Virus record (IMG/VR): IMGVR_UViG_3300032224_000591
Coordinates: 103,757 to 167,756 of that record
Reading direction: 5' to 3' (one strand)
Source of the DNA: a virus
DNA length: 64,000 bases
Position numbers and translations under genes: made by a program. Of the stretch, positions 19,847-28,784 are shown one piece after another. Below the pieces are notes generated by a model. That model was not told where the DNA came from, searched no databases, and saw nothing but the letters and a program-made list of their open reading frames with translations. How positions within the stretch are numbered: the stretch's first letter is position 1; each line of letters opens with the position of its first letter.

Positions 19847-20190
19847 TTCGGTGCATCCTTTAGCTTGGTCACTGTCATCTTCAATACCTCAGAGGCAGGA
19901 CGATCTAGCTTCTTTGTCTCTGCTGCAGACAGATAATCATCTGCCGCTTTCATCTTAGCATCGAAAGCATCTTTCTCAGCCTTATTTTTCTTAATAATCT
20001 CTTCTTGAGAGGCTTGGATGGCTTCCATCTTGGCCTTAAACTCTTGCTGGTCCTTAATGGCCTGTTCGATTTGTTTTTGATTGTATTCCATAAGAGCTTC
20101 ACGTTCGATGCTTGAACGCCACCCATAATAGCCTGCAGTGAGTGCTCCGAAGAACATCAACCCACCGATAATGATAATGTACAGACGCAT
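19843..20190 (-). CDS. Inner-membrane spanin (Rz-like)
   Basis: 115 residues, minus strand. One N-terminal transmembrane helix (LYIIIIGGLMFFGALTAGYY) followed by a long coiled-coil periplasmic domain (KQIEQAIKDQQEFKAKMEAI). GGAGG lies upstream on the minus strand. Expressed from the divergent late box at 20212-20223. Confidence 0.85.
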   Translation of the reverse strand: MRLYIIIIGGLMFFGALTAGYYGWRSSIEREALMEYNQKQIEQAIKDQQEFKAKMEAIQASQEEIIKKNKAEKDAFDAKMKAADDYLSAAETKKLDRPASEVLKMTVTKLKDAPK

Positions 20191-20211
20191 GATAACCTCC
20201 GTGTTCTGGTC

Positions 20212-20223
20212 TATTTATAAATA
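20212..20223. promoter_or_regulatory. Palindromic, bidirectional late promoter box
   Basis: TATTTATAAATA is self-complementary and contains TATAAATA on both strands (plus 20216-20223, minus 20212-20219). The minus direction reaches the spanin genes, the plus direction the gene at 20244. Confidence 0.75.
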
Positions 20224-20243
20224 TGACGTATCAGGAGGTTTAT

Positions 20244-20468
20244 ATGAGACAAGTTCCACTAATAGGTAATATGCAAATCGTCCCTGAAGAGATTGTCGAG
20301 TACTGTGCCAATCAACTTCCAAAAGACGAGGATAATAACTTTTCAATGTTTCTAAAGGTTGCTAAGCAGCTTAGGCACGCCGGTCTGACACCGATATTCC
20401 TGTGTTCGCAGGACCTAAGGGATCTATACGTAACGTCAGAAGAGAAACTTCAAAAAAAGTTCCACTGA
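20244..20468 (+). CDS. 74-aa protein, unknown
   Basis: ATG 20244 with a full AGGAGG ribosome site (20233-20238); an upstream ATG at 20223 lies in the late box. MRQVPLIGNMQIVPEEIVEY; likely alpha/beta. Divergent from the spanins and under the shared late box. Function unknown. Confidence 0.68.
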   Translation: MRQVPLIGNMQIVPEEIVEYCANQLPKDEDNNFSMFLKVAKQLRHAGLTPIFLCSQDLRDLYVTSEEKLQKKFH

Positions 20469-20563
20469 CCATGTAAATTTTGTGCGTGAGCACATATATA
20501 GGATTGTGAGATGCCATCCGGGTCTTATGATAAACCAACTAACTCGCTTAATAGGAGATAGAC

Positions 20564-21076
20564 ATGACTACTACACCTTGGCCTACATATAAGTTCGATC
20601 ATACGTTCGCAGACTTTAACAAGTTTGACAAGTACTTCGTTGGAGCCGACAAGTTCTTCGATCGTCTCAAAGAGACACACGATCTGATCGCTAACACTGC
20701 TGCCGTAACATACCCTCCATTCAACCTCAAGAAGACAGATGATAACGTATATGTCCTTGAGATGGCTGTTGCAGGTTTTGCTAAGCAAGACATCGAGCTT
20801 ACACTCGAGGACAACAAGCTGAAGATTGCTGGTAAGGTTGAGGGTGACGATGCAGTGACTGATGAGTACCTGCATAAGGGTATCTCAGCCCGTCCGTTCC
20901 AGCGCTCATTCGTTCTGAATGATAATGTCGTTGTCAACAACGCACAATACTTTAATGGATTGCTGAAGATCTGGCTTGAGCATATCATCCCCGATGATAA
21001 GAAGCCTAAGAAGATTAATATCGAGGATACCGACTCTCCTGCTCCTAAGGGCAAGAAGCAGTTCCTCGCAGAGTAA
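20564..21076 (+). CDS. Small heat-shock protein (Hsp20/IbpA)
   Basis: 170 residues. The N-terminal arm (TFADFNKFDKYFVGADKFFD) is followed by an alpha-crystallin domain from about 50 (YPPFNLKKTDDNVYVLEMAV, AGFAKQDIELTLEDNKLKIA) with the end motif ARPFQRSFVLND. Binds unfolding proteins; such Hsp20 genes are frequent in T4-like phages. AGGAG ribosome site. A GC-rich hairpin follows. Confidence 0.93.
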   Translation: MTTTPWPTYKFDHTFADFNKFDKYFVGADKFFDRLKETHDLIANTAAVTYPPFNLKKTDDNVYVLEMAVAGFAKQDIELTLEDNKLKIAGKVEGDDAVTDEYLHKGISARPFQRSFVLNDNVVVNNAQYFNGLLKIWLEHIIPDDKKPKKINIEDTDSPAPKGKKQFLAE

Positions 21077-21106
21077 TTCCCCGCCAGTAGATACGTCGAT
21101 TGGCCC

Positions 21107-21135
21107 CTCCCGGCTCCGGCCGGGAGACTTCTATT
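21107..21135 (+). terminator. GC-rich hairpin after hsp20
   Basis: CTCCCGG 21107-21113 pairs with CCGGGAG 21120-21126, loop CTCCGG, followed by ACTTCTATT. Stem is strong, U-tract poor. Confidence 0.65.
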
Positions 21136-21149
21136 CAAGGAATAAGAAA

Positions 21150-21329
21150 ATGACAAATCTAATATCAACTTTCAGCAGCTGGCTGAAGGGTACATCATAC
21201 TATTATAATACAATTTACGAACTATCTAGATTGACGGATAGAGAGCTACAGGACATCGGGCTTACACGTAATGAAATCATCCATATTGCAAATGAGCAAT
21301 ATATCAAGCGGATGATAAATAATTCGTGA
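21150..21329 (+). CDS. DUF1127 (YjiS-like) small protein
   Basis: 59 residues from ATG 21150 with AAGGA upstream. The C-terminal motif YELSRLTDRELQDIGLTR-NEI is the DUF1127 signature. In Rhizobiales, DUF1127 proteins are abundant and linked to RNA and phosphate/carbon regulation. Presence in a phage suggests capture from, or mimicry of, an alphaproteobacterial host. Confidence 0.82.
   Translation: MTNLISTFSSWLKGTSYYYNTIYELSRLTDRELQDIGLTRNEIIHIANEQYIKRMINNS
21314..21321 (+). promoter_or_regulatory. Late-promoter-like GATAAATA
   Basis: One mismatch to consensus, 33 nt before the endolysin start; fits late lysis-gene expression. Confidence 0.55.
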
Positions 21330-21353
21330 TCCACTCACATTTATGGAGTTACA

Positions 21354-21968
21354 ATGTCGATTACACTAGAACAACTCATTAATTTCTTCGAAGACACTGA
21401 CGACTTCGTACTAGAGAAATATGTTGAGCCTCTCAACAAGACTTTCGAAAAGTTCGAAATCAATACACCAGATCGTATTGCTATGTTCCTTGCACAGGTT
21501 GGACATGAGTCCGGCGGTCTTACTAAGATTCAAGAGAACCTAAACTACAAGCCGGCTCGTCTGGCACAAATCTTTCCCAAATATTTTAGAGATGTTGATC
21601 CTGATGACTACGGTGGCAAGCCTGAAATGATTGCTAATCGTGTCTATGCCAGTCGCATGGGTAATGGTGATGAAGATTCTGGTGATGGTTATCGATTCCG
21701 TGGTCGTGGTTTGATTCAGCTGACTGGTCGTAATAACTATGAGTCATTTGCTGAGGACATGGAGATGGATCTAGATGCTGCTGTTGAGTATCTAGGTACA
21801 CCAGAGGGCGCGTGTATGTCTGCAGGTTGGTTCTGGGATCAGAATGACTTGAATGACCTGGCTGACAAGGGTGACATCACGCGATGCACTAAGAAGATCA
21901 ATGGTGGTACCATCGGTCTTGAAGAGCGTACTGAGCTCTTCGAAGAGGCAAAGACAATTTTTGCCTGA
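21354..21968 (+). CDS. Endolysin, glycoside hydrolase family 19
   Basis: 204 residues. RIAMFLAQVGHESGGLTKIQ holds the catalytic Glu (residue 52) and a second acidic residue near 61. FRGRGLIQLTGRNNYESFA (about 122-140) is the hallmark GH19 substrate segment, and GLEERTELF closes the domain. No signal peptide, so a holin is needed for release. Cleaves peptidoglycan glycan chains. Confidence 0.93.
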   Translation: MSITLEQLINFFEDTDDFVLEKYVEPLNKTFEKFEINTPDRIAMFLAQVGHESGGLTKIQENLNYKPARLAQIFPKYFRDVDPDDYGGKPEMIANRVYASRMGNGDEDSGDGYRFRGRGLIQLTGRNNYESFAEDMEMDLDAAVEYLGTPEGACMSAGWFWDQNDLNDLADKGDITRCTKKINGGTIGLEERTELFEEAKTIFA

Positions 21969-21984
21969 CTCTAGAACCGAGTCA

Positions 21985-22013
21985 TTTACTTTTACGTGAA
22001 ATTATTGTATAAT
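21985..22013 (+). promoter_or_regulatory. Promoter TTTACT-N17-TATAAT before gene 43
   Basis: TTTACT 21985-21990 and TATAAT 22008-22013, 17-nt spacer, 21 nt before the polymerase start. A variant of the TGTACA class. Confidence 0.7.
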
Positions 22014-22033
22014 GTACCTACAATGGAGGTCAG

Positions 22034-24541
22034 ATGACTCGGTTCTACACACACGTCTATATGCGCGGCAACAAGATCTACGTCCGCGGTTACCAGAATG
22101 GCAAGCCCTTCAAGGAAGAAGAGCACTATCAGCCGTATCTGTTTGAGTACGTTCCCAACCAGAACTCGAAGTACAAGTCACTCGATGGGCGTCCAGTCCG
22201 TCGACGTGACTTTCGTAGTATCAAAGAGGCGCGTGACTATGTGAAGTCGATGGAGGGTGTGTCCAACAAGCAGATGTTTGGCACTACTCTATATCAATAT
22301 GTGTACCTGAATGATGAGTTCTCAGGTGATGTTGAGTATGATCCATCTGTCATATCTGTAGTCAGCATCGACATCGAAACACCAACCGATCAAGGTTTCC
22401 CTGATCCTACAGTAGCTGAGACGCCTATTAGCAACATCACAATCAGCAAGAATGGCAAGATCGTTGTGTTCGGTTGTGAGTACTACAAGGTTAAGGAACC
22501 TAACGTCTACTACTTCCTCTGTAAGAACGAGGAAGAGATGCTGCGTAAGTTCCTCATGGTCTGGAATGATGAGGACTGGACACCTGATGTTCTGACTGGT
22601 TGGAATATCGATGGATTCGACGTGCCATACCTGTACAATCGTATCACTAAGCTACTTGGTGAGAATGAAGCACGTAAGCTCTCGCCGTGGCGTATGGTTG
22701 AGGCACGTGAGGTGAAGATGAAGTCAGGCGAGGTCAAGATCATCTACGATCTTGTCGGCATTGCCGTGCTTGACTATCTTGAGTTGTATAAGAAGTTCTC
22801 ATTCACCAATCAGGAAAGCTACAAGCTCGATCATATCGCTAATCTCGTTTTAGGTGAGAACAAACTGGACTACTCTGAGTACAACTCACTGTATGACTTC
22901 TACAAGAAGGACTATGAGCGATTCGTCGACTACAATATCCACGATACTGTTCTAGTTGAACGCCTTGAGGATAAGCTCGGCATGATCAAGCAGGTGTTTG
23001 CGCTTGCTTATGACGCGAAGGTTAACTATAACGACGTACTCACGACAACACGTCAGTGGGACATCATCATCCATAACTATCTAATGAAAGATAATATTGT
23101 TGTGCCATTCTTCTCTACCTTTAAGGAGGAGTTCACTCTTATCGGCGGTTATGTGAAGGAGGTACAGACTGGTATGCATAAGTGGGTTGTGTCGTTCGAC
23201 TTGAACTCGCTCTATCCTCATCTCATCATGCAGTACAATATCAGTCCCGAGACGTTTGTTAGTCGTCAACGTAATGTGCCATCAATCGACAATATCATTA
23301 AGGGTATGTATCGTGCGCCTGATGGTAATGAAGCTGTGGCTGCTAATGGCTGTACATATCGTAAGGACAAGCAAGGGTTTTTGCCAGCTCTTATGGAGAA
23401 GATGTATGATGATCGTGTGATCTACAAGAACATGATGCTTGATGCGAAGAAGCGTTATGAGCAGACGAAGAGCAAGGAGGATGAGAAGCTAATCTCTCGC
23501 TATCACAACCTACAGCTTGCCAAGAAGATCCAGTTGAACTCAGCTTACGGTGCTCTCGGCAATCGCTACTTCCGTTGGTTCTCATTCGATAATGCTGAGG
23601 CTATCACTACATCTGGCCAGCTCTCTATTCGTTGGATCGAGAGCCGTATGAATGAGTACATGAACAAGATCTGTAAGACGAAGGGTGTTGACTATGTTAT
23701 CGCGTCCGATACAGACTCTATCTATGTCACATTCAAGAACCTGATCCCTGTAGGTGCTGATGAGCTCGAGTCTGTTAAGCTTATCGATGAGTTCTGTGAG
23801 ACTAAGATCCAGTCGTACATCAATAGCTGCTATGATGAGCTGGCTGGCATGATGAACGCCTATCAGCAGAAGATGCAGATGAAGCGTGAGACAATCGCTA
23901 ATAAGGGTATCTGGAAAGAGAAGAAGATGTATATCCTCAACGCCTGGAACGTTGAAGGTGTGCAGTATGATAAGCCTAAGTTGAAGATGTCTGGTATCGA
24001 AGCTGTTCGTTCATCTACTCCTAAGAAGTGTCGTGAAGCTATTAAGACCGCCCTCGAGGTGCTTATGAATCAGACTGAACCTGAGTTTCAAAAGTTTATC
24101 GCTGACTTCAAACTTAAGTTCATGGAGATGCCGTTCGAGGAGGTTGCATTCCCACGTGGTGTCCGCCTGATGGGATATAAGACATCACCTACCGGTGGAT
24201 CATATAAGACCACTTATAAGCTTGGCGACAAGTCATTACCTATTCAAGTCCGTGGTGCTCTACTCTATAACGACATGATCAAGCGCATGGGACTAGAGAA
24301 AAAGTATGACATGATCAAGGAGGGTGACAAGATTAAGTTTGCGTATCTGACATCACCAAATCCATTACGCTCTAATGTGATAGCAGTACTAGATGTACTG
24401 CCACCAGAGTTCAAGCTTGATATGCATATCGATCGTGATATGCAGTTCGATAAGACATTCCTCGATCCACTCAAGTCCATCACTGAAGTTATCGGATGGC
24501 AGATCGAGAAGAAGGCAACGCTACAATCTTTCTTCTACTGA
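22034..24541 (+). CDS. 43: Replicative DNA polymerase, family B (gp43)
   Basis: 835 residues (T4 gp43 has 898). The 3'-5' exonuclease motif I is VSIDIETPT (Asp113, Glu115); Exo III includes DYNIHDT-VLVE. Polymerase motif A is DLNSLYPHLI near 388, motif B KKIQLNSAYGALGNRYFRW, motif C IASDTDSIYV near 557. The C-terminus is hydrophobic (LQSFFY), as in the clamp-binding tail of T4 gp43. No intein or split is seen. Preceded by its own promoter and GGAGG-type ribosome site. Confidence 0.97.
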   Translation: MTRFYTHVYMRGNKIYVRGYQNGKPFKEEEHYQPYLFEYVPNQNSKYKSLDGRPVRRRDFRSIKEARDYVKSMEGVSNKQMFGTTLYQYVYLNDEFSGDVEYDPSVISVVSIDIETPTDQGFPDPTVAETPISNITISKNGKIVVFGCEYYKVKEPNVYYFLCKNEEEMLRKFLMVWNDEDWTPDVLTGWNIDGFDVPYLYNRITKLLGENEARKLSPWRMVEAREVKMKSGEVKIIYDLVGIAVLDYLELYKKFSFTNQESYKLDHIANLVLGENKLDYSEYNSLYDFYKKDYERFVDYNIHDTVLVERLEDKLGMIKQVFALAYDAKVNYNDVLTTTRQWDIIIHNYLMKDNIVVPFFSTFKEEFTLIGGYVKEVQTGMHKWVVSFDLNSLYPHLIMQYNISPETFVSRQRNVPSIDNIIKGMYRAPDGNEAVAANGCTYRKDKQGFLPALMEKMYDDRVIYKNMMLDAKKRYEQTKSKEDEKLISRYHNLQLAKKIQLNSAYGALGNRYFRWFSFDNAEAITTSGQLSIRWIESRMNEYMNKICKTKGVDYVIASDTDSIYVTFKNLIPVGADELESVKLIDEFCETKIQSYINSCYDELAGMMNAYQQKMQMKRETIANKGIWKEKKMYILNAWNVEGVQYDKPKLKMSGIEAVRSSTPKKCREAIKTALEVLMNQTEPEFQKFIADFKLKFMEMPFEEVAFPRGVRLMGYKTSPTGGSYKTTYKLGDKSLPIQVRGALLYNDMIKRMGLEKKYDMIKEGDKIKFAYLTSPNPLRSNVIAVLDVLPPEFKLDMHIDRDMQFDKTFLDPLKSITEVIGWQIEKKATLQSFFY

Positions 24542-24570
24542 TGTACAAGCTTGCACGCTTGTGATATAAT
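24542..24570 (+). promoter_or_regulatory. Early/middle promoter, TGTACA-N17-TATAAT, before uvsX
   Basis: TGTACA 24542-24547 and TATAAT 24565-24570. The spacer includes an inverted repeat ACAAGC 24545-24550 / GCTTGT 24557-24562 that could be an operator. Confidence 0.87.
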
Positions 24571-24596
24571 AACTGAAGTAACCAAAAGGAGACTAC

Positions 24597-25652
24597 ATGT
24601 CGCTTAAGGACAAACTTATTAAGAACAGCACTATTAACTGGACGTCGACACTGACCGACAGTAAGATCTTTACTAAGAAGGACATTATCCAGACCCCTGT
24701 GCCTATGATCAACGTAGCTCTATCAGGTACTGTCGATGGTGGCTTGACGCCTGGTGTGACAATGCTTGCTGGACCTTCGAAGCACTTTAAGACTGGCTTC
24801 GCTCTTCTACTCGCATCCTCATTCTTGAAGAAGTACAAAGATGGCGTCATCCTTTTTTACGATTCTGAGTTCGGTACTCCTCAGTCTTATTTTCAGACCT
24901 TTGGTATACCTTTTGATTCTGTGGTTCACACGCCTATTACTGACATTGAGGAACTTAAGTTCGACATAATGCAACAGTTGAAGGAGCTCGGTCGTGATGA
25001 TCATGTCATGATCGTGATTGACTCTATCGGCAACATCGCTTCGAAGAAGGAAGTTGATGATGCTCTCGATGGTAAGTCTGTTGCTGACATGTCACGTGCT
25101 AAGCAGTTGAAGTCTCTGTTCCGTATGATTACACCACATCTGTCTCTCAAGGATATTCCTTTGGCAGTTATCAATCATACGTACAAGGAAATTACCATGT
25201 ATCCTAAGGACATTGTGTCTGGTGGGACTGGTTCGTACTATGGTGCAGATAATATCTGGATCCTTGGTCGTCAACAGGATAAGGATGCAGATGGCATTCA
25301 GGGTTATCACTTCGTCATTAACGTTGAGAAGTCGCGCTTCGTTCGTGAGAAGTCGAAGATACCTATTACAGTGTCATTTGAGGGTGGCATTAATCGTTGG
25401 TCTGGGTTGCTTGATGTGGCACTTGAAGGAGCCTACATCGTCAAGCCCAAAGCAGGTTGGTACGCGCTCGTCGATCGTGAGAGTGGAGAGGTAAAGCAAC
25501 CTTCAATGAGAGCTGCAGACATTGTTGATAACAAGGATTTCTGGATGAAGATGTTTTCAGAGACAGACTTTGCTAAGTTCATCGAGGCAAAGTATCGTAT
25601 GGCAACTACATCTATTATGGAGGACCAGGATGGCGTGGAAGGAAGTATCTGA
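24597..25652 (+). CDS. uvsX: UvsX recombinase (RecA-like)
   Basis: 351 residues. Walker A GPSKHFKTGF at 59-68, preceded by PMINVALSGTVDGGL; Walker B VMIVIDSIGNIAS near 140; SGGTGSYYGAD in the L2 region. UvsX forms filaments on ssDNA and drives strand exchange and recombination-dependent replication. AAGGAG ribosome site and own promoter. No uvsY is recognised nearby. Confidence 0.96.
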   Translation: MSLKDKLIKNSTINWTSTLTDSKIFTKKDIIQTPVPMINVALSGTVDGGLTPGVTMLAGPSKHFKTGFALLLASSFLKKYKDGVILFYDSEFGTPQSYFQTFGIPFDSVVHTPITDIEELKFDIMQQLKELGRDDHVMIVIDSIGNIASKKEVDDALDGKSVADMSRAKQLKSLFRMITPHLSLKDIPLAVINHTYKEITMYPKDIVSGGTGSYYGADNIWILGRQQDKDADGIQGYHFVINVEKSRFVREKSKIPITVSFEGGINRWSGLLDVALEGAYIVKPKAGWYALVDRESGEVKQPSMRAADIVDNKDFWMKMFSETDFAKFIEAKYRMATTSIMEDQDGVEGSI

Positions 25653-25845
25653 ACATGTTGGTGCATATCTGAAGAGACACGCGTATGTAAATTATGATAT
25701 GGATGAGGAGTGCTACTTCATTGACTTCTATCAGGATGACAATTATGTCACTAGTGAGCGTTACCCGGGTAAGAGCATTCACTTTGCAGAGGATGCTGCA
25801 GAGAACTATGCAATAGGTATCTTAAATGTACCACAAACAGCCTAG
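25630..25845 (+). CDS. 71-aa acidic protein overlapping uvsX end
   Basis: ATG 25630 lies inside the last codons of uvsX in another frame; this start avoids the non-coding N-terminal extension. MAWKEVSEHVGAYLKRHAYV then an acidic alpha/beta core. Position between uvsX and the helicase gene; function unknown. Confidence 0.65.
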   Translation: MAWKEVSEHVGAYLKRHAYVNYDMDEECYFIDFYQDDNYVTSERYPGKSIHFAEDAAENYAIGILNVPQTA

Positions 25846-25887
25846 TTCCATTAAGTATGACTACAACAAAGAGGAGACCGTACGCAA

Positions 25888-27294
25888 ATGTCCATTGAGC
25901 AAACCATTCTCAGCAATCTCGTCTATAATGAAGCGTACGGTCGTAAGGTTATCCCATTCCTCAAAGATGAATACTTTTCGGATGTTCCTATTCGAACAGT
26001 ATATCAACTCATTGATGCGTACGTTAAACAGTACAACGCATTTCCTTCCAAGGAGGCGCTGGCTATCGACTTATCCAATCGAGTTGGTACTCCAGAAAAC
26101 GTGTTCAAGTCTTCTAAAGATATTGTAGAGAGTTTAAGCTTTGACAAAGACACGCAAGTCGAATGGCTTGTCACCCAGACAGAGAAGTTCTGTCAAGAGA
26201 AGGCAGTATACAATGCGATCATGTCATCCATCCAAATATTGGATGACCGTGATGGGAAAATCTCTAAAGGCGCCATTCCGCAAATCCTATCGGACGCGCT
26301 CGGTGTATCATTCGATACTAACATCGGGCATGATTTCATTGAAGATGCGGATGCTCGCTATGAATTCTATCATACAAAAGAAAATCGCATCCCATTCGAT
26401 CTTGACTACCTCAACAAGATCACGGGTGGCGGGCTACCTAACAAGACGCTGAATATCATCCTTGCTGGTACTGGTGTCGGTAAGTCGTTGATGATGTGTC
26501 ATATGTCAGCTGCTAACCTTATGGTTGGTAAGAACGTTCTCTATATTACCATGGAGATGGCTGAGGAACGTATCTCTGAGCGTGTTGATGCTAACCTGCT
26601 TGATGTACCATTGGATCAACTCAAGGTTATTCCTAAAGACATCTACGATAAGAAGATGGACAAGATACGTAAGAAGACTCAGGGTAAGCTTATCGTTAAG
26701 GAATATCCTACTGCCTCTGTTGGGTCTGCAAACTTTCGTCATCTGCTTAATGAGTTGAAGCTTAAGAAGAAGTTTGTCCCTGACATCATCTATATCGACT
26801 ATCTGAATATCTGTACGTCTTCGAGGATTAAGCATGGAGCCCAAGTCAATTCTTATACCCTTATCAAGGCAATCGCAGAAGAGCTCAGGGGATTGGCAGT
26901 CGAGTTCAATGTACCTGTCGTCTCTGCGACTCAAACAACTCGAAGCGGATATTCGAGCAGCGACTTGGAACTGGGAGATACGTCAGAATCCTTCGGACTC
27001 CCAGCCACAGCTGATTTTATGTTTGGTATCTCCACATCAGAAAAGCTGGATGAACTCGGCCAGATCATGGTTAAGCAGCTCAAGAATCGCTATGGTGATC
27101 CCAGCACTAATCGTAGGTTCGTTGTTGGGGTGGATCGCAGCCGCATGCGTCTATATGATGTAGAGCAGTCTGCACAGGATGACATCATGGAGGATCGTCC
27201 TGTTATGGACAATGGTCACTTCATGACTGAGGATACTGAACGCAACAAGCCAAGGCAGAAGTTCACTAAGGACGTATTCGCGGGGTTCAAATGA
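25888..27294 (+). CDS. 41: Replicative DNA helicase gp41 (DnaB family)
   Basis: 468 residues. N-terminal helical domain, then the RecA-like core: Walker A LAGTGVGKSLMM near 192-203, Walker B DIIYIDYLNICTS near 305-317, and VVSATQTTRSGY (Q-loop) near 345. Hexameric 5'-3' helicase of the phage replisome, partner of primase gp61 (at 39559). Overlaps the next gene by 4 nt. Confidence 0.96.
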   Translation: MSIEQTILSNLVYNEAYGRKVIPFLKDEYFSDVPIRTVYQLIDAYVKQYNAFPSKEALAIDLSNRVGTPENVFKSSKDIVESLSFDKDTQVEWLVTQTEKFCQEKAVYNAIMSSIQILDDRDGKISKGAIPQILSDALGVSFDTNIGHDFIEDADARYEFYHTKENRIPFDLDYLNKITGGGLPNKTLNIILAGTGVGKSLMMCHMSAANLMVGKNVLYITMEMAEERISERVDANLLDVPLDQLKVIPKDIYDKKMDKIRKKTQGKLIVKEYPTASVGSANFRHLLNELKLKKKFVPDIIYIDYLNICTSSRIKHGAQVNSYTLIKAIAEELRGLAVEFNVPVVSATQTTRSGYSSSDLELGDTSESFGLPATADFMFGISTSEKLDELGQIMVKQLKNRYGDPSTNRRFVVGVDRSRMRLYDVEQSAQDDIMEDRPVMDNGHFMTEDTERNKPRQKFTKDVFAGFK

Positions 27295-27623
27295 AAGCTA
27301 TCTGGAAGTTCGGGCCACTTCATGTAGGTCAGCCTATGAAAGTTATGGGTCGACCGGTACATTTGAATATATCTGACGGCAACAATATACATGTTTGGTG
27401 TGAGGTAGATCCTGCTTGGCGTGATCTTCCTAACACAAAAGAGGGTCCTGCTTGGCGTGATCTTCCTAACACAAAAGAGGGTGAAAGTGAAGTTGAATGG
27501 CATACTGTAGTTCTTGTACCTACAGGCGAATCTTATGAAGGCAAGTACTTGTTTAGTACCTATGTAACTTACTATGATCGTGGTATGAAGTACTACTATC
27601 ATCTAATTGAGGTAGAGCGATGA
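27291..27623 (+). CDS. 110-aa protein with internal 12-residue tandem repeat
   Basis: Beta-rich protein of unknown function. PAWRDLPNTKEG occurs twice in direct succession, the result of a perfect 36-nt duplication. Without it the protein would be 98 residues. Overlaps neighbours by 4 nt. Confidence 0.7.
   Translation: MKAIWKFGPLHVGQPMKVMGRPVHLNISDGNNIHVWCEVDPAWRDLPNTKEGPAWRDLPNTKEGESEVEWHTVVLVPTGESYEGKYLFSTYVTYYDRGMKYYYHLIEVER
27411..27482 (+). repeat. Perfect 36-nt in-frame tandem duplication
   Basis: Two identical 36-nt units, 27411-27446 and 27447-27482, both beginning CCTGCTTGGCGTGATC and ending AGAGGGT. Zero differences indicate a very recent event. Confidence 0.95.
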
Positions 27624-27838
27624 AGGGTTTTGTAATATCACATCCAGATCCAAAGGCGCGGGAGCTTTGCTGGGGATACTGGACATTCGCACCTACTGCA
27701 TCGGAAGCGTGGTTCCGCTGGATGGGCCACGAGCATCATGATATTGATCGCCCATATCTAATCCAAAAGTGGCATGATAAGGGCTATCGTGTAAGAGAAG
27801 CAGAGCTAACTGTATTTAAGGGCGAAGACGAGAAATGA
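27620..27838 (+). CDS. 72-aa protein, unknown
   Basis: MKGFVISHPDPKARELCWGY with several Trp and His; alpha/beta. In an overlapping operon with the phosphoesterase gene. Function unknown. Confidence 0.68.
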   Translation: MKGFVISHPDPKARELCWGYWTFAPTASEAWFRWMGHEHHDIDRPYLIQKWHDKGYRVREAELTVFKGEDEK

Positions 27839-28338
27839 GAGACATCTACGTAATCAGCGACACACACTTTGGCCATGAGAACATCCTCAAGTTCGTTGAT
27901 ACTGAGGAGAAGCCTCTGCGTGAGTTCCATGATATTCATCACATGAATGAATTCATGATTGACCGTTGGAACAAGACGGTTAAGGACAATGATATTGTCT
28001 ATCATCTGGGTGATGTGTACTTCGGTAAGGGCTATGAAGTTCTGTCGAGATTACGTGGTCGTAAGCGTTTGATTCTTGGTAACCATGATGATGGTAAGTC
28101 AAAGTATCTTCAAGAGACGTTCGAGAAGATTCTGATGTGGAGGGAGTTCAAGGAGTTTGACTGTATCCTGACACACGTACCTATTCATGAGAGTGCACTG
28201 TACAAGCGTAAGTACAATCTGCATGGGCACGTGCATAAGGGCAGTCACCGTGGCCTAATTCAGGATGATAGATATATCAACTGTTGTGTTGAGGTCCGTG
28301 ACTATATGCCTGTTCATATTGAGGAGCTTGTGAAATGA
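27835..28338 (+). CDS. Calcineurin-like metallophosphoesterase
   Basis: 167 residues. The five metal-binding motifs are visible: SDTHFGHEN (9-16), HLGDVYFG, LGNHDD, THVPIHES and NLHGHVHKG. Small single-domain phosphoesterase of the YfcE/ligase-associated type; could act on nucleotides, RNA ends or phosphoproteins. Overlaps both neighbours by 4 nt. Confidence 0.92.
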   Translation: MRDIYVISDTHFGHENILKFVDTEEKPLREFHDIHHMNEFMIDRWNKTVKDNDIVYHLGDVYFGKGYEVLSRLRGRKRLILGNHDDGKSKYLQETFEKILMWREFKEFDCILTHVPIHESALYKRKYNLHGHVHKGSHRGLIQDDRYINCCVEVRDYMPVHIEELVK

Positions 28339-28784
28339 CTGATAAGAATGATATGTGGGAAGACTTCAAGGCCATTGGTGATGCTATGAAGTCACGTGAG
28401 GATGAACTCGATAAGCTTGCTGAAACTTGTGACTATGATATGAAGCTGGCGGTCACTCGCTGGGTGATGAAGCATATTGTTGAGCATGCTGAGGAATCTG
28501 GGTCTTATCGATACCTAATCTATGATCGTCTTGGCTTTGGCCCTGATGCATATGCACCTCTTTGTAGTTCTGGTCTTACTATCAGCAATGAGTTCGACCT
28601 TGGCTTAAAAGAAGAGATAACTAAAGCTCTTGTGGCCGAGGATTATAAGCAGGTTAAATCGATAGTTGGCTTATGTGATGTTGATGGTTGCTACGATCAT
28701 GTTAGTTGTGGTTGGCCTTCACCTGACGGTTACCGCATGACCTGTAGTAAGCACATGAGGGAGTTAGATAATGAACAGGCGTAA
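28335..28784 (+). CDS. 149-aa protein with C-terminal Cys cluster, unknown
   Basis: Acidic helical N-terminus (MWEDFKAIGDAMKSREDELD). The C-terminal 40 residues hold CDVDGCYDHVSCGWP and CSKH, probably a zinc site. Function unknown. Overlaps the next gene. Confidence 0.68.
   Translation: MTDKNDMWEDFKAIGDAMKSREDELDKLAETCDYDMKLAVTRWVMKHIVEHAEESGSYRYLIYDRLGFGPDAYAPLCSSGLTISNEFDLGLKEEITKALVAEDYKQVKSIVGLCDVDGCYDHVSCGWPSPDGYRMTCSKHMRELDNEQA

Noticed and set aside
20599-21168. 189-aa minus-strand open frame opposite hsp20
   Set aside because: Lies antisense to a clear Hsp20 gene, Ser-rich shadow composition, no ribosome site.
24545-24562. Operator palindrome ACAAGC/GCTTGT in the uvsX promoter
   Set aside because: Only 6 bp and not shared by other promoters of the class; noted but not claimed.
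22034-27294. Inteins or introns in polymerase, UvsX or helicase
   Set aside because: Motifs are contiguous and lengths normal.
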